Source: Labia minor
Lineage: Eukaryota > Arthropoda > Insecta > Dermaptera > Spongiphoridae
Direction of reading: 5' to 3'
Assembly (NCBI GenBank): GCA_963082975.1
Contig: OY720345.1
Span: forward strand, 17,386,491 to 17,450,490
DNA: 64,000 bases
Below, piece by piece: positions 13,176 through 24,892 of this stretch (position 1 is its first letter; every line of letters starts with the position of its first letter). A program made the translations under genes and the position numbers. A model generated the notes under the pieces. That model searched no databases. It had not been told where the DNA came from and saw only the letters and a list, made by a program, of their open reading frames with translations.

Positions 13176-14447
13176 TTAATGATATGATAAAAGTGCTCCT
13201 CGATACCCATATCCAAGGGGGCCGAAATTTCGAAGATAACATTCTTAAAAAAAAATTTAGTTAAAATGGTTGAAATGAAAATTATTTACAATTCTTATTA
13301 TAATGATATTTATTCTCAGGAAAACATTTGTAGTTTTTGGCGAAAAGGTTTTGGGTAGATACCTCATATCACAGAAAGCTTCATCATACAATTTACTGGA
13401 TATCTACCCTAGAACTTTTATTTCTTAAAAATCAGTAATTTTCCATTGCCAAAATCGTGCGCTTTTGCCTACCAATACCGGGTATAAATATATACAGTGC
13501 AAATCAATGTTACTCAAAAATAAAAAAAATAATAAAATTGTGTTTAGGTTACCTCAAAACGTTAATAAAATTAAACAAAAATAATACAATTCCTATTCTA
13601 TATTTTTTTCAGTAAAGTAATTATGAAAAATTTTTAGTATTTCTTTTCAAATAATTTCTTCTATGAATATTAAAATACATACGCTTGCAATATACATCCT
13701 GATTTGTTTGATTTGCTGAAATCGTATCTAAAGCTTTTCGGCAACAAGCGCATGTGAAACATGATGGATGAAAAACACAATTTCCTATTTTAATCTTTTC
13801 TGCATGATAAACAAGGCGACCTTTAATATAAAAAGGAAAAAAAAAACAATTTTTTTTATGTATTTAAGTAATATATTTATTTAATCAAAATGAATGTTAA
13901 AAATACCTACTGATTACTTACCACAACGAGTGCATGTATCTCCTCCTCCGACCCATCCAGGACATCGTACATTGCATATTGCTTTGAGAGTAATAGAGAC
14001 AGGCTTAATCTGAGGCAGACAACTCTGATAATGGTTTGATCTTGATATATTTGGACTATGTTCTCTATTATAATAATTAGTTATTTCTCTCGGACTAGGG
14101 GCATCCATTCCTAAATCTATATTGCAAAAATCGAAAATTGTATTTAAAAGTTTTCTAAACCTAGAAAATAAAAAAAATGTCTTCAAAAAAAAATATCTAA
14201 TAAAACATATATTTAAATTAAATTTTTTTTTTTTCAAAGAACATTAAATAAGAATATTTATGCAAAGTTATTTAATAAATTGTTATATTGTATTTACCAG
14301 GTTGACTACAACTTCTATATAAATTCTTGGCTTTTTTTCTAGGACAACCTGGGAAAAAACATGAATTTGATTATAATGTATATTTACACAATCAGCAGGA
14401 TCATGGTTCTAGAAAAAAACTTTTGTAAATAATATCAAATTTAATTT

Positions 14448-14502
<55 letters not shown>

Positions 14503-15156
14503 TTATTTATGTTAATTTATTATATGAAATACAATTAAGATTAATGCAAATTTCCAACCAATTAATTTAATAAGTTGCATTTGAATAGCAAGTTTAGTCT
14601 TGTATTAGAATCTAAACAATTTTTGTTTTAAATATGATATTATAAATTGGATATTTTGCTAGCTTTCACCATCTGACCCTTCTATTTTTTCTAAATATAG
14701 CCTATAAATTGATTTCTAAATGACTTTTTATCAAATAATTAAAAACCATAAAAGAGTACACATATATATATATTTTAATTTAAAGTAAAAATAAATTATA
14801 TTATTATGAGTTATTTCAAATAAAAAATAAATACAACAGATCTTAAGACTAAACCCTGAACCTTTGAATTCTTTCTTACTCTTTCAAAAATTATAACTCA
14901 TTTTATCAATTAAATTAATAATAGAAAAAATTGTAAAAGATTATTGGTAAAATTTTGTAATTTATACAATTGTTTCATCTAATCGTTCTTTGTTTTTTTA
15001 AAAAAAACTTATAAATAAAATTCACATATATATCAAGAAAATTCTGGGTACTGGAATATAAAATCACTAGATATACATATATTTATAAAAGTTATATTTA
15101 TTTTGTGATTTAAATATTTCGAGTAGTATTTTTGAGTTAATTTTAATTCTAAATTC

Positions 15157-15200
<44 letters not shown>

Positions 15201-17051
15201 GAAAATATATAATTGAAAAAAAGGAGGTGCAACCAGGAAAAGAAAAATAAGAGAAATTCTTTTGATATGGTCGACGTTTAAAAGGCTAATCGTGGTTTAT
15301 AATATTTATACAATATTGTCATTAGTATTTGTAAATGGTTATATACGGGAAAAGGCTTTTCATTAATTGATTTTCCCCTGAAAATGCTATTGACAATATT
15401 GTATAAAAATTATAACCACCCACAAAGACAACTAGGTGTATTTCACGTTTGTGTTCTTAAAGAAGAACGCGACTGTCGCAAACGTCGATCAAATTTTTCA
15501 GATTATTCTTTTTCTGGCTCCATCTTTTTTGTTCCAATTATAATATAAGTTACAACCTCCTTAATATTGCATATAAAATTAAAAGATATAAATATATCTA
15601 TCTATCCCTATTTCTGTGGCTCTAGGCAACTCGAAAGTTCTTGGCCGCAGCAACCACATTTCTCCAAATGTCCCTATCCTGAGGCACAACCATCCAACCC
15701 TCAAGTCCACCCACTGCGTCCTTGGTTTTCCCAGTGAACGTTTCCCAATCGGTCTCCCTACAAATATATTTTTCGCCATTCTATCCTCTCCCATTCTAGC
15801 CACATTCCTGCTTATCGCAGTCTTCTCGATTTTATTACTTTGGAGATGCATAGAGGTTATTCAATTCCTCGTTATGCTGTCTCCACCATTCCCCGGTTAC
15901 CTCATCTTTCTTTGGCCCATAATTGCTGTGAAGAATCCTATTCTCAAATACTCTCCCAGGGTTATAGACCATGACTTACACCCATATAATACAACCAGCA
16001 AAATAATTGTTTTATATATTTTAATTTTAATCCCCTTTGCAAGCTCAATTTAAATTCTTCTCCAATATTATTATCCTTCGTGATTACAGATCTTAAGCAT
16101 TTAAATTTTTCTACATTTTCAAATTTTACATTTTATATGTATAGACTTTGTGTTTAAATATATATAAATATATAGATAGATAATAAATAACATTCAAAAT
16201 ATTATAATTTGATTGATGATAAGTAAAGAAAACATAAAAAGTAATACATTTTATTAAAGTTTTTATTAATTGATCGTTACATTTGGGCGAACTAGAGGAA
16301 TTGGTTATAAGAAAGTGTTTAGATACCATCATCTCCACTACACCAGGAACATCCTGAATCGGACTCGGAACCAGTCGATATATTGGATGTACACGAACAA
16401 CAATTGGAACATGTGCAACATTGCCCTTTAGGGGACACATCACCAAGACAACAAGCCCTTGGTGGGCATGCAGGTCGACATTCACTGTAAGAAACATTTC
16501 CAATAAATTATATATTCTATTTATAATATTATTATAGATTGCTTAACAAATAATTATTGAACATGTTGTTATTGTTGCCTACCGGTATCCTCGACGTGAT
16601 GGGCGCTTTTCAAATGGTGGAGGCGGGCACGGATAACAGGGGGGTGGTGCACAAGGGGGCGCTGCACATGGGGGTGGTGGACAGGGCCGACACGGAGGGT
16701 ACGGTGTTCGGCATCTACAAGTAATAAAACATCAAAAAATCAATTAAATTAAAATCTATTTTATTAGAAATTATCAAATTATAAAATTAATTTCTCTCTT
16801 CTATTGAAAAATTCCATTTTAGTGACAATAGAATCACCATTTTTTAGTATTAATATCTATCATTGTACATATATCTTAAGTAAAAAATAAAATAAATAAT
16901 TTATATAATAAAAAACAGTATAAATGAATATCAAGCAAGTTTATAAGGTTATTTACGCATTTGCATTTATTCCACCTACACAAGACCTCATTTATAATTT
17001 CAGTTAGATGTTTAACCCACTAACACATATACTAACATTTGTTATTTCCTC

Positions 17052-17082
<31 letters not shown>

Positions 17083-20000
17083 AAATAAAATTCTAAATAT
17101 AAATCGAATTTAAAAATCACAAAAAAAAAAAAAAATTAATGTTCATTAATTTATATATTATTTATTTTTATAATTTTTTTGTTTATATAATTAATCTACA
17201 TTAATAAAAATAAATAAAATAGTTTCAACCTTTGATCATAATTTTCAAAATTCTGATTAGGGGGAATATTATAATCATTTGGTTGGAAATTGGATGGACA
17301 GCAAACGGTTGGTGGATCTTTCGAGAATCTACAACATTTATATCTTTTCTTCTCTTCATTTGCAGGGAATTGAGAAAAAGATGGATTGTCACTTGGAGGA
17401 TTATCTAAACATTTATCATAGGATGGATTTTGTGAGACATTAAAGGGTGGGGTTGGAGCTGGTGAATAACAATTAGGAGGTGGATAATAGGATGAATAAT
17501 CATAGGTGGGATAAGGAGTTTTGCTTCGTTGTGATGTTGGTTGGTGGTATGTTTGATTTCTTGCTGAACATGTCTGGGGTGGTGAAAGATATGGTTGTAT
17601 GGTTTGTGAATAGGATGAAGGATGATTAGATGGTCCACTTGACGGAGATGAGGATCTAATATCGGATGGTGGTGATTTAGATTGGGATGATGGAGGAGGC
17701 GATTTTAGGCATTTATTGACTGTTTTAGATCGAGGACAACAGGGGGGACAATTGGCATTCGGTTGAGAGGTAAACGAAGAGGAAGAGAGAGGACGATCGG
17801 GAGCGTCGATGATGGAGGAGGTGTCAGTTTGCCATTGGGATGTGGTTGAGGGCCGTTGAGAGATCGAAGATGAACGATATCCAGAATTTGATTGACGACG
17901 ATGTTTGGGATTTCTGGAATGAAAAAAAAAACAAAGAATATAAATACTAATAAGTCAGTGTTTTAAAATTAAATTGAAACTCACCCAATAAATTTGTAGG
18001 ATGATTCACGATGATTGGATTGATAATTCTTCTAAAGTTGGAGGTTAGAAGAGATTGAAGGAGGAGAGGGGGAATAGGAGGAGTGAAGGAAGAGATGGAA
18101 TCAAATAACTCTTATAAAGGGTTCTCTTACCGTTTTCTGATGCAGCATCCGCCCCCACCATCGCAACATCCACCCTGATATTTTCCGTTTCCGCTTCCGC
18201 AACAGACGAGTGCAGCACCCTGCGGGCACGAGATAGCTCTAAGATTGGAAGTACCACAGGGTAATGAGTAACAGTATCTGAAGGGTGGTGAACACGATCT
18301 AGATTTGCAATAACGTTTGAAAAGGAAAGACGAGCAATGGGAGGCCGATGGATATGGCATATAATTGCCACAAATGGGAGTCGACCGACAACGACGTCCT
18401 GCAATTTTGTAAACAAATCAGATTTCATTCAAATTCCATTAACCTTTTACATAAATTATTCCATTTATTTTTATGTCATATAATGATATAATTTCTTAGG
18501 TAATGATTTTTCAAAATAAATAAAAATATGGTCCCAAAATGACAAATCATTTTGTAATTATATTTTATGTTTGGTATGCTATTAATAAAATAAAAAAATA
18601 ATTATTCAATAAAATCAAAGAAAAAAATAGTTAAAAAATTGATTAAATCGCATTTTAATAAAAAAAAAAAGTTTAAAGAAGAGAGGATCATTTATATATT
18701 AAATAATCTGCATAAATAATGTAAATGAAAATATACATTTAAGATTTATTTTGGGGCATATTCTCATTTAAGAGCCTAGTCCCAAAAAAGTTTTTCCTTT
18801 TTTTTAGAACCAAATTGAAAAAAATTTAGAAAAAAAGTCGGAAATGTTTAAGAGCCTTTAATTAATGGTTGAGAATCACTGTCTTAAAGGTATTTCACAA
18901 AATAATTTAAAATCATTTAAAGCATATGAAAAAATTTAATAAATTTATTAATATCTGTGATTTTCACCTCAAAACAATCCTTTTTAATAACGTTTAATCA
19001 CTGTTGATGATAAAGTATATAGTTTATCGATATATAAAAAAAACATTTTTATGATGTAAAAAAATGAACCAGCAAAAAAAATGAGAACTAAAATGCATCC
19101 AAACTTATTGTTATTAGTTGGAAATCCTCCGTATAACCTGGACCTAGTACCATTGGATTACAACTATGTATTGTACAAAATTTTATAAGATTTTCTCCTA
19201 TTCCCGCGCCTTTATCAAGAAATCATTTTGGATTTCTGTCAATAGACGAATTTTTGTTTACCTTGTAAAAATTTTTCAGAAGCATTTATGAGGTTATGCA
19301 AGTTCACTAGTGATATATTATTAAATAAACTTTAATGATTTAAATAAAAATATAAAACCATCAATTATTTTCTTTCTAGTTTAATAATAATTAGTATAAA
19401 TAGTATCTTTTTAAGACAAAAACATATTTGAGATTATTTTTTCTCTTTGTTTTTGAGTTGCTTTTCACCAAATATTATAGTTTAATTATCAATTGAGTTT
19501 ATGTTATATTAATAATTATTTTTTAATATTTATTTCAGTCATGTTAAAATCATGTTTAAGATTAAATCAAATTTCAATTCTTCCTTTTTTTAAATTTTTA
19601 AATCTTTTCATTTAAATATCGTTTTTCAACTAATTATATTACTTACTTCTCGTTAGGGATGAAACGATACCACTGAGGTATCGATACGTTTACTCGATAC
19701 GGTAACGGTCTTAAAATATCGATACTTACTCGTATAAGTCGATTTTTTTGTGGAATTTCAGGTAAATAATAACAGCAAAAAGTACTGCCGGCAAGCCAGA
19801 CAGCTACTATAGGGTGACTATATTTCGAAAACACCAAACCGGGACAAACGGTTTACCTTTTTTTTTTTTAGAAGAAAATTGAAAAAATTTTGAAAAAAGT
19901 ACGAAATATCCTAAATATTTAAAATAACGGAACAATAGGCTGTCCAGAAGACTTTTTCGGGACGCCGGAACAGAGCACCTAAAAACGGGACATTTGGTCA

Positions 20001-23000
20001 TCCTAAGCTACTATAAGTACTTTGTCTCTTTCCTGAACCAGGCGGTTCTTTTTTGAAGAGGGTTTCTCTAAACAAGGTATTTTATAAATTTAAAAAATCA
20101 ATTTTAAATGGTCTACAATGAAAATAATATCAATATATTTTATTTATTGAATATAAATTTTAGAATAAAATATAAATATTCTTCCTTCAAACTAATTATC
20201 GCGAATGAGTACTGAGTATCGATACCAGTATTTTTGACCGATACCTACTTGGTACTCGATTGCAAAGTATCGAGTAAGTACTTGTAAAGGGTGTTTCTTT
20301 TAGAGGTATAGAACTTTAAATTGCAATAAAACAACGATGGATTATTCGATTGACATGAATTTTATTTATACGAAAGATAATCTTGAGGCATTACATTTTA
20401 TATATGATTTCTGGCATATGTCTGCCACGGCTGGCTCGGATGTAGTCCAATCTGGACGTCCAATTTTCGATAACTTTTTCCAACATTTGTGGCCATATAT
20501 CAGCAATAACACGGCGAATGTTGTCTTCCAAATGGTCAAGCGTTTGTGGCTTATCCGCATAGACCAATGACTTTGCATAGCCCCACAGAAAGTAGTCTAG
20601 CGGTGTTAAATCACAAGATCTTGGAGGCCAATTCACAAGTCCAAATCGTGAAATTAGGCGGTCACCAAACGTGTCTTTCAATAAATCGATTGTGGTACGA
20701 GCTGTGTAACATGTTGCTCCGTCTTGTTGGAACCACAGCTCCTGGACATCATGGTTGTTCAATTCAGAAATGAAAAAGATAGTAATCATGGTTCTATACC
20801 ATTGACTGTAACGTTCCTCAATGCTACGCTCTACAGCAGCAATAGCTTCTTCTGTACGCACTGTAAGGCGTCTCTGGGGATGCGAGTTATCAATAAGAGT
20901 AAACATGGTGCGAAAACGTTCCATGGTTAATCGAATTAACTGCTCTGATGGACGATTTTGTCGACGATAAAATGGACGTAGTGCACGATACGTATTCCGC
21001 ACAGAACCATAAAATTGCACTATTTGCAAGCGTTGTTCAGGCGTGAGTCTATTCATGATGATTTGCCAAACCAAACTGAGAATAAATCACTTGACAGATG
21101 TTAAATCGGTCGTCAACTTGAACAGTAATGCCAACTTAAAGTTCTATACCTCGAAAAAAAACACCCTTTATTTACTCGCATCGTTTCTTCCCTACTTCTA
21201 TATGTAAATTTATTTTTTATTTTAAGTTGATTTAACCAATATTTTTAAAAATATTTTCCAATTTTATTATAATTGTCATTTTTATTTTAATTAAATGCAC
21301 AACACATGTCTAATATTGAGTATTTAAATTTATTTTTTAAATATTTATTTATTTAAAAAAATGTAAAATAAGTTAACACAATAAAGATAAAAGAATAAAA
21401 AAAAATAAAATTCAAAATAAATAAGAATTAATAATTCAATTTTGTTTATATTTGTTTTTACAATTATTTTTTTTTTTTATTATTATTATTCAATTCAATA
21501 TATATATTTATATACTTTTAATACTTTTAAACTTATCAAAGATTAACCCCAAAAAATATAAATACAATTCTATATATAAATATTCAAATATAAAATCAAG
21601 TATAATTTTAAGAAAAAAAAGAATAGGTAGAGAATTATTAATTAATTATATAAATAAAAAAAAAAATGAACTAATATTAATTTTTACTTGGAGAGCATCG
21701 AATGGGCGATTTCGGTGTTAACATGGACGGACAAGAAATAGGATGCCACTTGCTACAGTTGCATCGGACAGGGGATGGGCGTCGTTTGCAATGAGATGAA
21801 GGTGGTTGGCAACAAATACGGGGATAACATTTAGGTGGGGTGGAACGGGGACAACTACACGTGCATGGTGGAGGGTAGCAAACAGGGATGCAGTGATGTC
21901 GGCGACAATGATGCGGACGACGTCGGGGAACACGGCGACGGGAACAACAGCATCGCATGCAGGTACTGCAACCCTAAATGCCAAACCACGTTGTTTTTAT
22001 TTACATTACTAATAGTAATTATTTATGAAATACAATTATATTCATTTATAGATTTACAAAAAAAAAAAATCAAAATCAAAACAAAATGATAATTATAATG
22101 TGAAAATTGATCTAATTCTAAGTTTACTAAACGAAACGTTACAATTAATCAACTAGGAAAAAATTTAATTTAAGCGGCTTATAAATCATTATAGCATGGA
22201 TGACCAAAATATGATCCGATTTATATTAATGAATTAATGTATTTGATCAAAGTAAAATTGAAATTTACATGTTATAGATTGGTTTACATATGTATTTACG
22301 AGGTCTGTTTAAAAAACAAGGTGAATTTTGAATTTTCTCGGGCTGTGTACATTCGAATATCGAATTTTTATTTGTTATGTTGGTACACATATGTTTCTCA
22401 TATGTTGGCATTATCAGCCATTTTGGATTAGTAGTTTGTTTTTGACAACTGAAAAAGTTAGTCACGTTTTTGTGTGTTCTTCGATGTTTTATATTTTTTT
22501 TAAAAAAAAGAATTCTACAATGAAGTTATACAACTTTTACGTGAAGTAATATGGCCCAAAAGATCGGAATTGTAGAAAATCAAATCATGAATTCTGCATC
22601 ATGATAATGCACCATCTCACACATCATTGCTTGTTCGTGATTTTTTGGCCAAAAACAACACCATAATCATGCCTCAACCACCGTATTCACCAGAATTGGC
22701 TCCCTGAGACTTTTTTCTATTCCCAAAACTGAAGAGACCAATGAAAGGAAAGCGTTTTGCCACAATTTATGAGTTTAAGCTGGAATGGAAGAACGAGCTG
22801 GTGACCATACGGAAAAGAGCATTTCAAAAATACTTCGACGATTGGAAGAAGCGCTGGTATACGTGCATTATATCTGAGAGGAATTACTTTGAAGGGGACA
22901 AAATGAATATTGATGAATAAATAAATACTTTTCGAAATAATTCAAAATTCACCTTTTTAATTCAACAAACCACGTACATATAAGTACTAGTCGTTCAGAA

Positions 23001-24340
23001 TGCCTTCTCCACTTTCCCATCATACAACCCCCTCCTCTCCTAGATCCTGAGATTGTTAATATATTGAAAAAATATATTTTTAAAATCTCAATTATGTATT
23101 AATTATATACATCTACATACAGAGTGTGTCAAAAACTATTTCTTAAATAATACGCAAAAAAATTTTTTTTTTAATTTATTGATAATATCTTAAATGTCAT
23201 CTTTTAATTCCAAGACAGGATTGAGCAGTTAGTATAATACCTATATAGGTAATATACGAGGGCAGGTCAATATTTCCGTGACTTTTTGAATTTCCCGTCT
23301 CTTAAATGAAATGCAACACTGCTCCTGTCAGTAGACAACTAGCAGTCAATCAATAAATTTGAACCAGCTGGGTCTTTTAGTTTTTGTTTAACATCCATAA
23401 ATAGCAGAGTACCTTGTGATTGGAGAAGGAAATGGAAAAAAGGGTATTTCCATGAAAATCCATGAATTGGGATACGAATTGCTCCCTCATTCTCCGGATT
23501 TAACACCGAGTGACTATTTTTTGTTTCTAAACCTGAAGAAATGGCTCGACGGTAAGAGATTTGACTCCAACGATGAAATCATCTCACAAACAAATACATA
23601 CTTTGATGTCCTCGACAAATCTTATTTTTTGGAAGGGATAAAAAAAATTGCAAGAAACGTTGGACGAAGTGTATACAGCTCAAAGGAGACTAAGTTGGAA
23701 AATAAATTATTTTTTATCCAAAATCCTGTGTTTCATTCAAAAAGTCATGGACTTATTGGCCTGCCCTCGAAAAATATATTTGAGAAGACCTCAACGTTAA
23801 AAGAATGACATTTATTCATTGAAATTCATGATTAATCATTTAGCCTATCACATTTAAGACATTGCAAGACTCAAGAGTTTTAATCCCCAAATTAATCAAT
23901 TTATGTATTAAATCCCTTCATTAAACATTTAGAATGAATGTCATAAATAATTTGTCTCTCTCTCTAATGTTTTTATCTGCTTATCTATTAATATTATTTT
24001 TATTTTATCAGTATTAATTGTTATTAATATATATATATATATATATATAATTATAACTCACTTGACAACAGTCAATACAATATATTTCTCCTTGATTTAA
24101 ACAAGCTGTCCGTTCATTTAATGGACGACGACATCCACCTAAAATCAAAAATAGAATCAAATGAAAATATTTATATTTTAATTAATTATTAAATAAAAAA
24201 TACAAACAGCAAGAAAAGCAGAAAGTATGGTAAATTTGGCCACCAAAGGGCCTCTCATCACTTGGTAAAACATTTCTACCACATCTTGGACAGCGACATG
24301 ACATTGGACATCGGAGGCAACCTCCCCCATGGGAGCTCAT
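13176..24340 (-). CDS. Two-LIM protein with a ~590-residue Cys/Pro-rich centre (MLP/CRP-like C-terminus)
   Basis: Coding exons in order: 24340-24208, 24138-24062, 21973-21688, 18398-18131, 17913-17230, 16714-16583, 16484-16327, 14348-14298, 14116-13922, 13820-13683, 13243-13176. All are GT/AG with matching phases; the sum is 2190 nt, 729 aa. LIM1 is at residues 17-68: CPRC, 17 residues, H38, C41, C44, C47, then C65/C68. Residues 71-255 are Cys/Arg/Pro-rich (19 Cys in the first 95). Residues 255-483 are Ser/Pro/Gln/Tyr-rich and probably disordered. Residues 483-579 are Cys/Pro-rich (PPPPCAAPPCAPPPCYPCP). LIM2 is at 658-709: CTRC, H679, C682, C685, C688, C706, C709. It ends NFGPLGYGYRGALLSYH, the signature of muscle LIM/CRP proteins, which bind actin-associated partners. 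The start ATG at 24340 follows an in-frame stop at the junction with a non-coding exon. Exact function unknown; the Cys-rich centre may bind metal or form disulfides (inference). Confidence 0.85.
14449..14500. repeat. (CT)n(AT)n microsatellite
   Basis: About 12 CT units followed by about 14 AT units, inside a LIM-gene intron. Confidence 0.9.
15221..15562. mobile_element. Palindromic MITE in a LIM-gene intron
   Basis: The ends AAGGAGGTGCAAC and its inverse GTTACAACCTCCTT frame 342 bp. Further inverted segments lie inside: TCGACGTTT against AAACGTCGA, and TTTATACAATATTGTCA against TGACAATATTGTATAAA around a short centre. No coding capacity. The superfamily is not clear because no confident target duplication was found. 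Confidence 0.55.
15579..16110 (-). pseudogene. LINE 3' fragment (RT C-terminal tail)
   Basis: The minus strand encodes VARMGEDRMAKNIFVGRPIG and later a PRTFELPRATEIGIDRY end, with a decayed upstream part. The same coding tail occurs at 28.5, 42.9, 48.8 and 53.7 kb, so this is a 5'-truncated copy of a multi-copy non-LTR retrotransposon. It lies within a LIM-gene intron. Confidence 0.75.
16315..16330 (-). promoter_or_regulatory. Splice donor with read-through stop (possible short isoform of the LIM gene)
   Basis: The LIM exon 16484-16327 ends GATGATG/GTATCT. If this donor is not used, the frame adds Gly-Ile and stops at TAA (16321-16319). That would give a protein of about 581 residues ending CSGDDGI without LIM2. 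Splicing to the 51-nt exon at 14348 restores phase 1 and continues to LIM2. The donor is weaker than the others in the gene. Confidence 0.4.
18775..18890. mobile_element. Fragment of a non-autonomous hAT-like element
   Basis: It ends GGTTGAGAATCACTG, the inverse of the TAGTGATTCTCAACC end seen at 41769 and 52224. Inside is the poly-T/A stretch with GTCGGAAATG and TTAAGAGCC, also shared with other copies. The left end was not resolved. Confidence 0.45.
19080..19330 (+). pseudogene. Mariner transposase relic
   Basis: A stretch reading NPPYNLDLVPLDYNYVLY matches the catalytic PPYSPDLAPSDYHLF block of mariner transposases, with the usual C-terminal spacing after it but with stops. No terminal repeats were found. 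It is an old copy in a LIM-gene intron. Confidence 0.5.
19810..20005. mobile_element. 196-bp hAT-type MITE (TAGGGTGACYA ends)
   Basis: The ends TAGGGTGACTA and GGTCATCCTA are inverted. A perfect 8-bp target duplication AGCTACTA flanks it (19802-19809 and 20006-20013). Related copies are at 32471 and 48631. The 8-bp duplication points to the hAT superfamily. Confidence 0.8.
20287..21168 (-). mobile_element. Internally deleted DD41D mariner-like transposon
   Basis: Inverted ends AAGGGTGTTTC and AACACCCTT are flanked by TA. The minus strand keeps an open frame (21074-20391, 227 codons) for an IS630/Tc1-mariner transposase. It has an N-terminal HTH region (NRLTPEQRLQIVQFYGSVRN), then LWFQQDGATCYTA and LVNWPPRSCDLTPLDYFLWG. 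Forty-one residues separate the Asp of QQDG from the Asp of PLDYF, so it is DD41D. The segment that should carry the first catalytic Asp is missing between SIEERYSQW and FFISELNN, so it is inactive although the frame is uninterrupted. Confidence 0.85.
21452..21660. other. AT-rich intron sequence, no feature
   Basis: Low-complexity A/T sequence inside a LIM-gene intron just 3' of the second Cys-rich block. The + strand open frame here overlaps the exon antisense and has no support. Confidence 0.5.
22298..22974 (+). mobile_element. Degenerate mariner with internal deletion
   Basis: Terminal repeats ACGAGGTCTGTTTAAAAAAC and the inverse of the family's other end. The retained 3' half of transposase reads SLLVRDFLAKNNTIIMPQPP, then YSPELAP, a stop, and DFFLFPKLKRPMKGKRFA, ending ISERNYFEGDKMNIDE. 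The N-terminal half is lost. Same family as 28903, 49590 and 56572. It lies in the LIM-gene intron before exon 3. Confidence 0.8.
23257..23769 (+). mobile_element. Internally deleted mariner, second family
   Basis: The ends CGAGGGCAGGTCAATATTTC and GGCCTGCCCTCG are inverted and preceded by TA. The frame 23416-23808 encodes only the C-terminal part of a mariner transposase. Motifs are ELGYELLPHSPDLTPSDYFL, NLKKWLDGKRFDSNDEI and FDVLDKSYFLEGIKK. The first two catalytic Asp regions are absent. A second copy with what looks like the same deletion junction is on the minus strand at 30640-31000. Confidence 0.8.
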
Positions 24341-24513
24341 AACATTAATTCCTGAAAAAATACATTATTTCATTTCCATTATTGATTCTACTTAAATATC
24401 AAGAACGCAACCAACTAAGACGAATATCCTGTTTAATGAATAATCTATATGCCAGGGGCATGTATTATTTTTTTCTATTCATAAATCCATAAACAAATCA
24501 ATTTTATACTTAC

Positions 24514-24587
24514 TTTAAAAAGTAATAATTGGTTTTGGTATTGAAAGAGGATGATAGGATTCTTGATATCGTTACATGATTTTTTTT
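24514..24587 (-). other. Candidate 5' non-coding exon of the LIM gene
   Basis: On the minus strand a CAACCAG acceptor and an AAA/GTAAGTA donor frame 74 nt with only a two-codon ATG. Joined to the next acceptor at 24351 it places a TAA in frame just before the LIM gene ATG, which supports that start. The first exon and promoter would lie further upstream, possibly at 27.24-27.46 kb. Confidence 0.5.
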
Positions 24588-24892
24588 CTGGTTGAAAAAA
24601 AAAAAAAAATAGAATATTATAAATTAATTAAATGAGTTTGATAAATGAAAATAAATAAAAAATCGTTGGCTAGGAGATTCATTTAAAATGTAAATAAATA
24701 AATTATTTCAATATTAATAAATAGTAATCATAATAATAAAACATTTATAATTTTATTTTTTTAAGTTTTATAATTCATAAAAATAAATTTCAATAGAACT
24801 ATTATTATTTAATATAAATAGTTATAGCTATTGTTAAAGATATAATATTTATTATGAATATATATGATATAAAAAACCTCTAGCTTTTAAAC

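Larger units (their letters stand above)
19654..21194. mobile_element. hAT-like element hosting two younger insertions
   Basis: The ends TAGGGATGAAACGATAC and the inverse of TAGGGAAGAAACGATGC frame the element. The flanks CTTCTCGT and CTTCTATA look like a decayed 8-bp target duplication. GTATCGATAC-type motifs repeat near both ends, as subterminal transposase sites often do. Two other transposons sit inside (19810-20005 and 20287-21168), leaving under 500 bp of its own sequence and no coding capacity. Confidence 0.55.

Noticed and set aside
15616-16053. 145-codon plus-strand frame with apparent membrane segments
   Set aside because: Antisense to the LINE tail. The same pseudo-membrane peptide appears opposite other LINE copies (42762-43232, 48876-49280).
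17405-17638. 77-codon His/Ile/Pro-rich frame
   Set aside because: Shadow of the methionine-free exon 17913-17230 in another frame; its neighbours do not splice in this phase.
18045-18428. 127-codon minus-strand frame starting MKSDLFTK
   Set aside because: It is the wrong frame of the exon 18398-18131. The frame that continues in phase from the previous exon gives the Cys/Gly-rich peptide.
21806-22089. Plus-strand frames of 68 and 84 codons
   Set aside because: They are antisense to the Cys-rich exon of the LIM gene, which has in-phase splice sites and strong Cys/Arg/Pro coding bias.
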